Below are positions 39,529 to 48,417 of a DNA stretch of 64,000 bases, piece after piece. The DNA is taken from the NCBI GenBank assembly GCA_019614645.1, contig JABWDB010000002.1, positions 21,131,501 to 21,195,500 of the forward strand. The letters are read 5' to 3'. Position 1 is the stretch's first letter; each line of letters starts with the position of its first letter. The notes under the pieces were generated by a model. The model was not told the DNA's origin. It made no database searches and saw only the letters and a list, made by a program, of their open reading frames with translations. The DNA is from Stratiolaelaps scimitus. Lineage: Eukaryota; Arthropoda; Arachnida; Mesostigmata; Laelapidae. The position numbers were made by a program, and so were the translations under genes.

Positions 39529-42241
39529 TTGCCGTTCTAATTCTCCACGAAATGCCGGCCAATTTAAATCTCTCTACTCAAACGGGCAAGCAACGTTTGT
39601 CAACGACCACCGATCATGAGATCTAGCTGCTGCTAATCGCCGAGTCGTCCACTTCACTACCTATGCGAAATACGCCATAAGCGCTTCTCCAGGTTAAAAC
39701 CCTTTTTCCTGCGTTCGCGTTTCGCTAGCCTAGCAGCGACTGAGGTTCCCCTCAGTCTAACGATTGCTGCCGTTCCTGAGGATATGCACGCGTGTGCGTG
39801 TGTGTGCGTGATACCTCGACGCGCTGGTGTAGTCGCCGTACAGTTAGGTTGTAGTGGTTTTTTTTTGTTCTGTCTCCCGGTACCGGTGTTCTATCAATGG
39901 GCGAGGGTAAGCTCAGTCCTTGGCCTTCACGGGTCAACACAGGGTCAGCCCATCGCGCGCCGAACGTGGTTAGCGATGCTTCGCGTCTATCTATCTTTCT
40001 ACAGTACTGCTGGGTGAGCTCACGGTAGCCGGGCAGCAATTGCGCTGCACTGCGAACACTGTGCGGGGGAATATCGCAGTAAATGTTATATAAAGTATTG
40101 CAATTTGGCGCGGCAGGTGAGTCACGTCGTTAGCTGTCTTCGGCATAATGCCAATAGCCGGTACTGTGCGGTGGGAGCTTCGAGGGATCAATGGAGACCG
40201 GAAATAACTGTCTAATTTCATGTGAAGTCATACCATGCATTGCAAGTTCATTAGCGTCTATTAGGCGCTATGAACGAAAATAATGTCTATTACAAATCGT
40301 TTTAATACCGTCTTCAAAGTCAGAGTTGTTGGTTTGAGAACTTACGTTCAAAGCTACCAATGGCTTGGCTTCTCCCTTTAAATTTCTTTGACTTTGAAGC
40401 AGGTGATAATTGGTTAGGGAAGGCATTTACTCACGTTGTTAAAAAAATTCGAAATAGAAAATATTTCACACTTGCCTCATCTGGTTCCACGAGATTGACT
40501 GCCTACATTGGCATTGATCTCGTGGCGGCGTCATTATGAAGAGTCCATTGGCTGTAAAGGTTGATCTATTCAAGACCATGGCGCAGGTAACACATTCGTT
40601 AGGACCTATCATTTCGAAATCTGAGTTTCAGCTCGAATCAGAGATCTGGGTAAGTCAGTCATGGCTGCCGGCCGAGAGTGGCGGTTTTTTTTTTTTTAAT
40701 AGCCAGGTACAGCTATTCACCTCCAGTGTCCGCGTTGGATGTAGAATAAACGATCAAATGGAGACCACCTATAAACAATCATCCGTCTGTGGTCTTGTTG
40801 CATTGTTGTTCACCATCACGCGAATGTCTTCCAGGATGAATTCCACCCGTTCATCGAGGCGCTGCTGCCTCACGTGCGCGCCTTCTCGTACACGTGGTTC
40901 AACCTTCAGGCGGCCAAACGAAAGTACTTCAAGAAGCACGAACGGCGAATGGGCCTCGACGAGGAGCGACGCTGCAAAGAGGATCTGCAGAACGAGCGGC
41001 CCGAGGTCAAACATAAATGGGCCAGCAGACTCCTCGGGAAGCTGCGCAAAGACATAACGCAGGTAAGAGAGTTGAGTCGCTTAGATAAAAATTACAATAC
41101 AGGGATTAGACACATACAGAGATTACGTTTAGATATATACAAAGATGTATAAAAAAAAAACTCTATTTCTTGTGATAATAAATATACGATTCCCAACTAA
41201 GAGTGTTTACCTGAAAACTGATTGATATTGCTGGAGTTCTGTTAGGAAGTTTGGTTGCACTCCTAGATCAAATCTACCTTCATCCGAGATCCCAACACCA
41301 TCGATGCATGATTCTCTTGATATATTGTATTGTCTCCATCGAACTGAATTAAAAGGCTCCTTTATGTAGAGAAAAATGGGATGCACATAGATATATATCG
41401 CGTAGATATGCCAGTCCCTAAAAACTATAGTATAGCACACGTAAAAGTTGGATGGAGTACCATGTTCGCCACCTATACGTGGCCATTGATTAAGTTCAGT
41501 GCGTCGCGACGGCTTTGAACGTCGATACAACCACTCTGATCCGATTGTTATTCCCGTTGGACAGGACTGCCGCGAGGACTTCGTGTTGGGCATCACGGGA
41601 GCAAAGCAGCGACGTCAGCTGTGCATTCTGTCGAATCCCGATCAGAAAGGCAAGATGCGCCGAATCGACTGTCTCCGGCAGGCAGACAAGGTCTGGCGCC
41701 TGGACTTGGTGATGGTGATCCTTTTCAAGGCGATCCCACTCGAATCGACGGATGGGGAGCGTCTTGAGAAGAGTCCACACTGTCGCCAGCCCCATCTATG
41801 CGTCAACCCGTACCACATCAATGTGTCTGTCCGAGAGCTCGACCTTTACCTCGCTAACCATATACGGCATCACGGTAAGTCGCGACCTGAAAAAAAGCTA
41901 ACTAATTATTACTATTCGACCCCAAGACGAATTACCTAATGTCCTGGGTTCGACTCAATTCGTTATTTTGTTTCAATCATTATTTCTATTAACAAACTCT
42001 AGTCACTTACTTTTACTGCATGATGTGCCACACAAATTCAGCCCACCCCCAAGTTGTCTCGAAAGCAACTCTCATGCGAGGAGTCTTTCTCGACAACCGT
42101 CCGAGGACAATAGCCATATGCAACGTAATACACAAAGGGAAAAGACAACGTACCCTTGATTGCTGCAAGCACCTATTATTACTGCCCTACTTATAATTAT
42201 TATTATTATTGCCATGCTCGATGTTATTTTGGTTAAAACAA

Positions 42242-42294
<53 letters not shown>

Positions 42295-45019
42295 CGGGAG
42301 GCTGGTAGGTGTGCGTAATTGTCCGAGGGCATTGACACTTCCTTTATTTTCGACCATACTAGAGCCGGCCGCATCTAGGGATTGTCGACAAGGGACAACA
42401 TTAATAACAGCCATAAAGGTTTACGATGCCATTGAGGCTAGACGCCAAGCCGCAAGATTGCTCCCGGGCCCGGACGGATACTCGTTGCTTATGCTCCACT
42501 GTGACAAGGCGGAAGATATGACTGGGGTTTTAGTGCGTTGTGGGGGTCTCATTGTTTAACTCAATGATTTCGGCGAGACAAGGTCCTCCTTGCAACAACC
42601 GAAGAGGTCTAGCGAGTTGAGCGTGTAACGCTGACATTCTATTGCATTCAGTTATAGAGCGCGTTCGTTACCTGACTAGAGGACATTAAGGAAATGTAGT
42701 ATTTCAGCCAAACACCGACCGAAAATCAAGCGTCTGGTAATAATAAAAATATCCCTACATACAGGAGAATAGTTCGACCCGAAAAATCGCTTGTAGTGGC
42801 AATATTTTGTAGATCTCAATTTTGTGACGTCTCGGAGCTCTCTCTCCCAATGAGTAGCGAGCAATAAGGATTGCATAGATTTCAGGATGGCTATGTGGAT
42901 GTGGCTATTGATAGTTCACATAAGTAAGCTTGGTGAGAATCCATTGGAAGGTTGCAATCAAATTGTAAACAAGCTGGTATTCTAATTGACAACTAGTATT
43001 AACCTGTATCTCACGTTATATTTAATTCATTCAAAAGTACCTTGCATATAATGTTTGTTGGCCGAATATTATTTTATGTATCGAATATCAAGAAGAGCAT
43101 CTTCTTTTAAAACATGATAACAGCATCCTGTCATCAATTTTGTATCCCTATCACTGTTGGTCCGACACTCAAGGATAACTATTCGATCTAGCCAAAATAT
43201 GACTATTAAATTGTTATTCATTACATTCAAGTTGGCTATTATTATTGTTATTCGATAGGACCGTATGTATCACAGAATATGTCGTGAATGAGAGTTACTC
43301 GAGGGATTAGATCAGCATAAATTAGATTCCACCCGACCAGCGTAGCAGACCACCGCGATCACGACGAATTGAAGGAAAAATCTGATCGGATCAGGAAGGC
43401 AAGCAATTACCACATCCATGTGCTATTTAAAGCATGGGACGTCTGAAGTGACGAAGCGAGGCACGCCAACGAGAGAACGAGATGGAGAGAAACATATACA
43501 ATAATAGTATGAATATATCCATATATATATATATAGAGGGAGAGCTGGATATGTATTACGTTCGTGTATTTATGCATACTATGCAATTAAGCGGCAGTGA
43601 TGACGGTAGACGCTCAAGTCTACATGTTTTTCTTCTGTGAATTAACTGGCCGATCTGGCCGGTACCCTTTCCTCTGTGATTTTATCTCGCCCTCGAGAGC
43701 CGGCTCTCGCCTTTTACCGATACACACAAAGTGGAAGACCTTCAATGGGAGAACCCCACCAATTTGTGTTGACCGACGAATTCCTCGTGACCGGTCCTGA
43801 TCAACGGGTCGCAAATGAGTCATAATAGTGCGCGGGCGGAACAGGGGTCGGGTCACGATCAGAGACAGACAACAAATGCTATGATATGGTCATCATATGT
43901 GTATGTATAGATCATGTATCGATCCCCGCGCTCTGTTTCTTTTCGGGTGCACTGGCCAACGGGTTGTGTTTCTAAAAACAACATAAACAATGTTTGTCTT
44001 CGTGAATGACCGATGGCGGGAGATTGCAAGTTGAATGAAACGAATGGCAGAAATCCTTGATAATTTTTTTTTGCATGTAGCGACAATTGCCACGACCTAG
44101 ATAATAATGTCGATTCCGCTTTGTTCATTTGGTTGTTTGTTTACACGAATTTCAGATGCACTATTAGGCGTGTCCGTTCCCGAGGCCGACAAAGACGATT
44201 GCTGCGAAGAGGAAGACTCCCTGCATGCCAACGGTGTCTTCAATTCTGCCGAACTCTACCGGCTAGCACGGACAACCATTGTCGCTGAGGCAGCCGGTAA
44301 GATGTCATGCGATAAGCGGCTAACGATATGATATCACAAACGACATTTCACGTTGACACAAATCATACTTTCATATATTGATAATCATTCTTTTGCGAAG
44401 ATTTTGTTTGAAAGGTAAGCACCTCCATATATAATAGTCATATTTTCCATGATTGTGTCGAATTCTTACGTTGTCTTATGCTGTCTCAACAGCAGCTGCA
44501 GCAGCGAGTTCGTCAGCTGGTGCAGTGTCAAGTTCTCAACCTCCACCCATCATCAAACTCGAGCCATCGAATCCCAACGGACCGTCGTTTTATGCGCAGA
44601 GTGCTGCCTACGATCCCTCGCTGCTCGATCATAGACAAACGACACAGCAACAGATGCATCGGCCGGCAAAACGGTTTGTTTTGTTACCCGCTAACACACA
44701 TGCTTGGGGAGAAGATGAATACAAGGTGCCCCCTTTTTTCATGGGAGAAATCGAGCTCTTGTTAATTAACTGATTCGTTTGATATTTTACTACACTCATT
44801 ATTTATGTAAAACTGGGTAGCTGAGCCTAGTTGTGTCAACCAGGCCCTCTTCACAGTTGAGGTCACTTCTGCCTGAATTGGCATAACAAGTGACATAACA
44901 GCGAGTAAATGTCTACATGGTAGCACTTTGACAGTTCTGGAAATAGGAACATTATTCTCGAAGAGACGCGTATAGATCTAAGCAAAAACATCTTTCCACA
45001 CATAGTTTCCCTCCCGTCG

Positions 45020-45051
<32 letters not shown>

Positions 45052-47106
45052 GTGTGTGTGTGTGCACTTATGTATATTGCAGAGCTCGTCGGTCATCACA
45101 TCAAACAGCAGTGCAGGGTTCGTCCGGTCAGGCGTCCTTCCTCGAGGGGGGTGCCCTATCCCTCCAGCTAGATCCCGGCCAGCAATCAGTGGTGCAACTA
45201 TATTGCAGCTCAACCGTTCAAGGGCCCCTCGGCACACTTGGCCCTCCCGGTGGTCAAGGCTCATGGCTTGATTCACCAGGTGACACCCTACCACCATCGC
45301 CTGGTCACGGAGCACATGGTGGCGGCGGCGGCTTCTATCTTGCTGCTCCGTCACCACATAAACATCATGATGGGCCCCAGCAACAATCACAGCAGCAGCA
45401 ACAACAGCAGCAGCCAGATAGTACGTTTACTGACTTCGTAAATCTCGTATGCGAGGCAGGCGGTCCGACATCTCCAGCGGTGTCGCCCGCTGGGGGGCGT
45501 CTAGCGCCATTTTATTCAGGCCCTGGTCAGCCCAGTCCAGTGGCGATGCTGCCTCCGCCGCCGCCAGCGCCTATGGCTCGACCGGTGACGATTATTCGTG
45601 CGCCGGGTGGTGAGCTCGCGCTGCCGCACACACCTGGCGGACATTCGAATCCGCCAAGCCATTCGAGTCCTTCGCCACCAGTTATGCCTGACACCCCCGA
45701 GCATAGCACGACGTCAGGAGAGAGTCCACCAGGTGGGTATTTCGAGAAGTATTTCGGTGAACCCGAAATATGAAAACTATGACAGCTTGTCTCAAAGTAA
45801 CAGGCTAACCGGTCAGACTTGGTAAGGGAGAAAGAGAGAGAGAGAGAGAGAGAGATGTATTAATCTTTGGCCTGGCATCACGATGGCTTAAAGAAGCATG
45901 CCAACACTTTTCTGCTTCCATTGTGGGTTCGTGAACGGTATAAGATATTCAACTCATTCGTACGTGACATGGTGTTCGTGACCCTAAAATACCGGCATTA
46001 AGGGCGCATAATATTGCGTTTCGATGTTATGCCATATATTTCCGTCCATACTCTGTACCGGCCACCGTTGCACACTGTTGCCCACTGACAGCGTAAACAG
46101 CGAACTGTCAACTGTACGAATAACTAATTCAATGTGCTTTCTCGTTCCAGTAGTTTGCACGCTGTCTCAGGATTTACCTCTGGTAGGATCTTCCGAGCAC
46201 CGGCTACAATTCACGATGGCGGGCAACGCAAGTGGACAGATCTACCCCGCATATCCAGACTCCAATTCGGGGGCGGGAGACGGACGCTGGACGTCAGGGG
46301 GCCACGGAGGCCAAGGGGCCACGCAACAGCAGCATTGCTTCCTCGAAGACAACGTCGTCGATTACGGATCCGTCATGTCTGGTTAGTGTCCACATGTGAG
46401 TGCTTTACCTACTTTTGGTTGTATCCTTTTCATTTTTAATGACTTTTATTTTTTCTATTTCGTCAACGAATGCAGTTATAATATACAATATGAGAACAAT
46501 CTCACCGTGTTAAATTTTACCTATTTTGCACAGTGGAACAAGATTTTATATATCCCAACTCATCCGTCATACACTGCCGCAGATGATTCGTTCAGATTAG
46601 AGCATGTGGTTTAGCGAACTACCCTGTTAGCACCTTGACGAAGCTTCTCGTTCCACTGATTTCGGACCGTTTTCTCTAGTAAATAGCGCTACAAATTGCT
46701 GCCAATCTCTAGGAAGAGTACAGGTTGGATATATCCCGTATAAAGCAGTACTTTCGTAGTTGCTATGTGGCATGTTTCATGATGTTCATTTTGCGAGACG
46801 ACTTTGCGCCTCAACCTTTCATTGAATTATTTCTTTTATTCGTATCGTTGGACAGGTCTAATGGATAACGAGCGACGTGTGGAGTTCTGCGTCGTCAGTG
46901 GCGTGTTAAAGGGGGCTGAGAATCCCGATTCCCCCTTGAGCTCGCTTCACAACAGCAATAACAGCACGACCAGCGGGGCAGGTGGCTTGGGGGTGCAGTT
47001 TCCCGATTCGCAGGGACAGTCGCAATTTGCCTCGTTAGGACACTCCCTCGCTAGCCCTGCCTCGAAGGCGGCCACGATCAAGACGGAAGCTGATGAGGCG
47101 GCGTAA
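29424..47106 (+). CDS. NFI: Nuclear factor I (CTF/NFI) transcription factor, 8-exon gene model
   Basis: Nuclear transcription factor that binds the TTGGC(N5)GCCAA palindrome as a dimer (family knowledge). The coding model joins 29424-29954, 40835-41062, 41565-41874, 44156-44296, 44493-44673, 45083-45732, 46151-46381 and 46856-47106. All junction phases match and the total is 2523 nt (840 residues). Residues 1-177 are a Pro/Ser/Thr-rich N-terminal extension. Residues 178-356 are the DNA-binding domain, starting [17 protein letters not shown] and containing [20 protein letters not shown]; zinc ligands expected from the MH1-like fold are C273, C326, C332 and H337. Residues 461-467 (PAKRARR) look like a basic nuclear signal. 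Residues 578-587 ([10 protein letters not shown]) and 619-631 ([13 protein letters not shown]) match the vertebrate NFI C-terminal region. Vertebrate NFIs are about 420-570 residues, so this protein is longer. The family assignment is secure. The first exon and start codon are less so, because the family norm is a very short first coding exon. Confidence 0.93.
32846..32909. repeat. Two tandem hairpins
   Basis: The first is TCAGGAGA (32846-32853), a CC loop, then TCTCCTGA (32856-32863), a perfect 8-bp stem. The second has 19-base arms at 32868-32886 and 32891-32909 with one mismatch and a 4-base loop GATT. The second stem is unusually long for chance. No gene is recognised at this place. Confidence 0.8.
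33150..33608. mobile_element. Foldback-type inverted repeat element (135-bp arms)
   Basis: Arm 1 (33150-33284) and arm 2 (33474-33608) are reverse complements with about 10 differences in 135 bases (about 93% identity) and no gap, separated by 189 bases of unrelated sequence. Both arms are open in one frame, giving similar peptides (SIAIDCL...SLLRYKE...[12 protein letters not shown]), so the arms may derive from a once-coding or simply unstopped sequence. The element could be a foldback or MITE-like transposon, or an inverted duplication of an older repeat. No clear target-site duplication or transposase was seen. Confidence 0.75.
33953..34118 (-). mobile_element. tRNA-derived SINE, copy 1
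   Basis: Read on the minus strand the element starts with a TGGCGTGGTGC segment resembling a pol III A box and has a B-box-like GCGTTCGATACC (around 34051-34065 on +). It is followed by a non-tRNA body ending near the self-complementary GGGCTGACGTTCAGCCC (33955-33971). A second copy with the same order of segments lies at 63397-63563, also on the minus strand, and the shared parts include TTTAGGCATTGC, TTTAAATGCAAA and CACCTACGTG. This copy is more diverged in the B box, so it is probably inactive. Confidence 0.7.
34395..35300. repeat. GC-rich triplet-repeat block in NFI intron 1
   Basis: Dense CTG/TTG runs (34408-34424, 34480-34530), TAG (34629-34643), GCC (35027-35046) and GGC (35154-35174) repeats. 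The block is GC-rich compared with its surroundings. The open frames here (34407-34724, 34984-35280) translate to Leu or Ala runs and are not convincing proteins. It could be a CpG-rich alternative promoter and 5' untranslated region for a shorter NFI transcript, or simply a repeat cluster. Confidence 0.4.
36226..36325 (-). repeat. Dispersed repeat with ATT-rich end, copy A
   Basis: An ATT run (about 36227-36244) leads into a segment that shares CGTAAACAACATTTGGGT and GTGAGTATGCCCA, in the same order and spacing, with the copy at 38030-38117. On the minus strand the unit ends in AAT repeats, as the 3' ends of several non-LTR retrotransposon clades do. It may therefore be the 3' end of a LINE or of a SINE that borrows its tail. 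Confidence 0.6.
36702..37292 (-). mobile_element. 5'-truncated non-LTR retrotransposon (LINE), RT C-terminal part
   Basis: The minus-strand frame from 37292 reads through features common after the reverse transcriptase core: [57 protein letters not shown] and VIFRIIHGF. It stops at 36822, but the adjacent frame continues with [16 protein letters not shown]...SIRSLNIS, a typical C-terminal LINE segment, so a frameshift separates the two. On + a T8 run at 36702-36709 marks the likely poly(A) tail. The polymerase catalytic motifs are absent because the 5' part is missing. It is a dead insertion inside NFI intron 1, antisense to the gene. The clade is not assigned. Confidence 0.75.
38030..38117 (-). 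repeat. Dispersed repeat with ATT-rich end, copy B
   Basis: This is the second copy of the unit at 36226-36325, in the same orientation. ATT repeats (about 37998-38045) are followed by the shared core CGTAAACAACATTTGGGT and GTGAGTATGCCCA. The two copies lie 1.8 kb apart, with the LINE fragment between them. Confidence 0.6.
40536..40649 (+). CDS. Candidate alternative first coding exon of NFI
   Basis: An ATG at 40536 (and a second at 40578 in ACCATGGC context) opens a frame that reaches a perfect donor GTAAGT at 40650 in phase 0. This would join in frame to the DNA-binding exon at 40835 over a 185-base intron, giving SEIW followed by DEFHP. Vertebrate NFI genes have alternative first exons that code a short leader ending directly before DEFHP, so the arrangement is plausible. 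No sequence similarity to those leaders is evident and no promoter was identified. Confidence 0.25.
40835..41062 (+). CDS. NFI: NFI exon 2: N-terminal half of DNA-binding domain
   Basis: 76 codons, phase 0 at both ends, between TCTTCCAG and GTAAGA. The translation begins [19 protein letters not shown], continues with [20 protein letters not shown] and ends [12 protein letters not shown], nearly identical to vertebrate NFI over the same region. The basic helix ([11 protein letters not shown]) is part of the DNA-binding surface. In vertebrates one exon codes the whole domain; here the exon stops just after KDITQ. Confidence 0.97.
41565..41874 (+). CDS. NFI: NFI exon 3: C-terminal half of DNA-binding domain
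   Basis: 310 nt from GACAG|GAC to a GTAAGT donor, ending one base into a codon. It codes [52 protein letters not shown] and [15 protein letters not shown], then [10 protein letters not shown]. The C-x5-C-x4-H spacing of C326, C332 and H337, together with C273, matches the zinc site described for the MH1-like NFI fold. All key positions appear intact. Confidence 0.97.
41875..44155 (+). other. NFI: NFI intron 3 (2.3 kb)
   Basis: Bounded by GTAAGT and TTTCAG. It contains a TA tract (42244-42291) and a smaller TA/GA cluster (43520-43541). An open frame at 42292-42559 (+) gives a protein-like but unrecognised translation starting [12 protein letters not shown]. The rest is AT-rich sequence in which I see nothing else. 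Confidence 0.8.
42244..42291. repeat. TA microsatellite in NFI intron 3
   Basis: Uninterrupted TA repeat of about 48 bases, one of the purest in the window, 370 bases downstream of the exon 3 donor. Confidence 0.95.
44156..44296 (+). CDS. NFI: NFI exon 4
   Basis: 141 nt between TTTCAG and GTAAGA, completing a split Asp codon from exon 3. It codes an acidic linker ([14 protein letters not shown]) followed by [20 protein letters not shown]. The latter aligns with vertebrate GVFSVTELVRVSQTPIA just after the DNA-binding domain, so exon order and identity are well supported. Confidence 0.93.
44493..44673 (+). CDS. NFI: NFI exon 5
   Basis: 181 nt from CTCAACAG to a weak donor (CG|GTTTGT). An Ala/Ser run is followed by [14 protein letters not shown] and then by [23 protein letters not shown] fits the sumoylation consensus (hydrophobic-K-x-E, K425). 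The donor is chosen because it leaves two bases that pair with the A at 45083 to make Arg and keep the long exon 6 frame; other donors break the frame. Read-through would add about 34 residues and stop near 44773. Confidence 0.82.
45019..45064. repeat. TA then TG microsatellite in NFI intron 5
   Basis: A TA tract passes into TG repeats directly before the polypyrimidine-poor acceptor TATATTGCAG of exon 6. UG repeats next to acceptors are known binding sites for splicing regulators in animals, so length variation here could affect exon 6 use; this is inference. Confidence 0.85.
45083..45732 (+). CDS. NFI: NFI exon 6: Pro/Gln-rich activation region
   Basis: 650 nt from ATTGCAG to the donor GTGGGT. 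It starts with ARRSSHQ (completing the basic PAKRARR stretch) and includes Gly- and His-rich segments and a Gln run (residues 567-574). The NFI signature [10 protein letters not shown] lies at 578-587 and the proline-rich [13 protein letters not shown] at 619-631; both are shared with vertebrate NFI C-terminal regions. The frame continues past the donor for 13 codons to a stop at 45771, so intron retention would give a shorter protein. Confidence 0.92.
45829..45855. repeat. GA microsatellite in NFI intron 6
   Basis: A GA run of about 26 bases, roughly 100 bases downstream of the exon 6 donor. Confidence 0.9.
46151..46381 (+). CDS. NFI: NFI exon 7
   Basis: 231 nt from CGTTCCAG to the donor GTTAGT, with matching phases at both ends. 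The translation is Gly/Ser-rich, with [12 protein letters not shown], a GGHGGQG segment and [17 protein letters not shown] see no counterpart in vertebrate NFI, so it is supported by frame, splice signals and position rather than similarity. Confidence 0.75.
46856..47106 (+). CDS. NFI: NFI exon 8 (last coding exon)
   Basis: 251 nt from TTGGACAG to TAA at 47104-47106. It codes [16 protein letters not shown], then a Ser/Gly-rich tract, and ends [15 protein letters not shown] (K833) fits the sumoylation consensus. The final 40 codons have a clear coding character. No similarity to the vertebrate C-terminus is visible, so this end is lineage-specific or diverged. Confidence 0.8.
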
Positions 47107-48383
47107 CTTCGATATCTATTATATCTATCCACCTACCAGGCAAGAAACGAAGCTGTTGACGGTCAGCTGCGCGACTCATTGACACTGGCATCTGACCTAT
47201 CCACATATGAAGTAGATGAAGTACCATTTCTTTCAACGACAACATCACCGATATGTACAGCTAGCTATTCAACTAAGCAACATCTACAGGCGATCGTACT
47301 TTAGCAGTAAAGTCGGCCGAGCAGGAACGCTATCTCGAACACGATCAACAACAACAACGATGAAAAGACGACAGTCCTGGTTGCGTTTTTACAATATTGT
47401 GTCTTTTTATGACGTTATCTTCAATTCCTCATTGATAAATTCCCAGGTAGCAAATGCTCACTCGAATTGTGGCCGGCAGAGGTCACGCGAAACGGTGCGA
47501 TATTTCGCCTAACGCGGCTACCCGCTGAAACGTTGCAATAGGGGTCAAGAGAACGACCCGACGATTAAGCGCTTCCTGCCTTTGTGGATAGTGAAAAATA
47601 TGCATCGCTCATACCCTCGCCCGAGCACTCTCGATGTGGACGTCCCAATACGGACGCTTCAACGAGATTAGGTTAGGTTAGGGAAGGGACTGAGACGTAA
47701 ACACAGACTGGTTTACGTAGACGACACTGCGTCTACTACAGCTATTACAACTACTACAACTACTATTACTACTATTACAACTACAACTATAACTACTCGT
47801 AAAGCTACTATACCGAGATATTGCATCAAACATAGAAAGAAAACAATGGCGAGGATATTTACTTAGCGAAGTTGCTGATAATAACGATAACAACAACAAC
47901 AACAAAGCAGATTAAGCAAGAAAATCCCGCCCCACTTCTCAATTCCCCCGGTTGTGCAGCTCAAGTATTCCTTCCATTATTCAAGTGCGAACGAATTATT
48001 ATATTGTTCAATGTCAGATAGATATGATCAATGATCGATAGATCACTTTCAATCAATGAGATATATACACACACATACATACACATACGGACACAAACAA
48101 ACGAAGACACTGACCGCGTCTCATTAACTCATCATTGAATTAGGGAGGGATAATGTAAATTCTACTCAAGGTTTCGCGCGCGAGAGAGAGAGAGATAGAG
48201 AGAGTACACGTATCGTGCATCCGCATATACACGTCTACATACAATGAGTACATATAAGCGAGATATATATATAATACATATACATAGAGAACAATGCGAA
48301 ATTATATATCTCCATGTGATGGGCATCGATTGATCGACGAGAGATCCAGATCTCTATCTCTGTCATTCTTTCTCTCTCTCGTG

Positions 48384-48384
<1 letters not shown>

Positions 48385-48416
<32 letters not shown>
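48385..48416. repeat. TA microsatellite downstream of NFI
   Basis: Pure TA repeat of about 32 bases, preceded by a CT-rich run (about 48368-48380). Confidence 0.95.

Positions 48417-48417
<1 letters not shown>

Larger units (their letters stand above)
29955..40834 (+). other. NFI: NFI intron 1 (10.9 kb), repeat-rich
   Basis: Bounded by GTGAGT at 29955 and TCTTCCAG ending at 40834. From 29955 to about 32.8 kb I see no coding sequence. It then holds tandem hairpins, a foldback element, a SINE copy, a GC-rich triplet block (34.4-35.3 kb), a LINE fragment, a dispersed repeat present twice, a CAG run (38579-38597) and a TA tract (39494-39526). A 121-codon open frame at 38559-38924 begins with a Gln run from the CAG repeat; it has no recognised domain and I do not call it a gene. 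Several short phase-0 segments with good donors are possible alternative first exons. Confidence 0.6.

Noticed and set aside
45050..45271. Alternative frame of NFI exon 6 starting [10 protein letters not shown]
   Set aside because: It needs a different exon 5 donor, stops after about 60 codons and lacks the NFI signatures found in the chosen frame.
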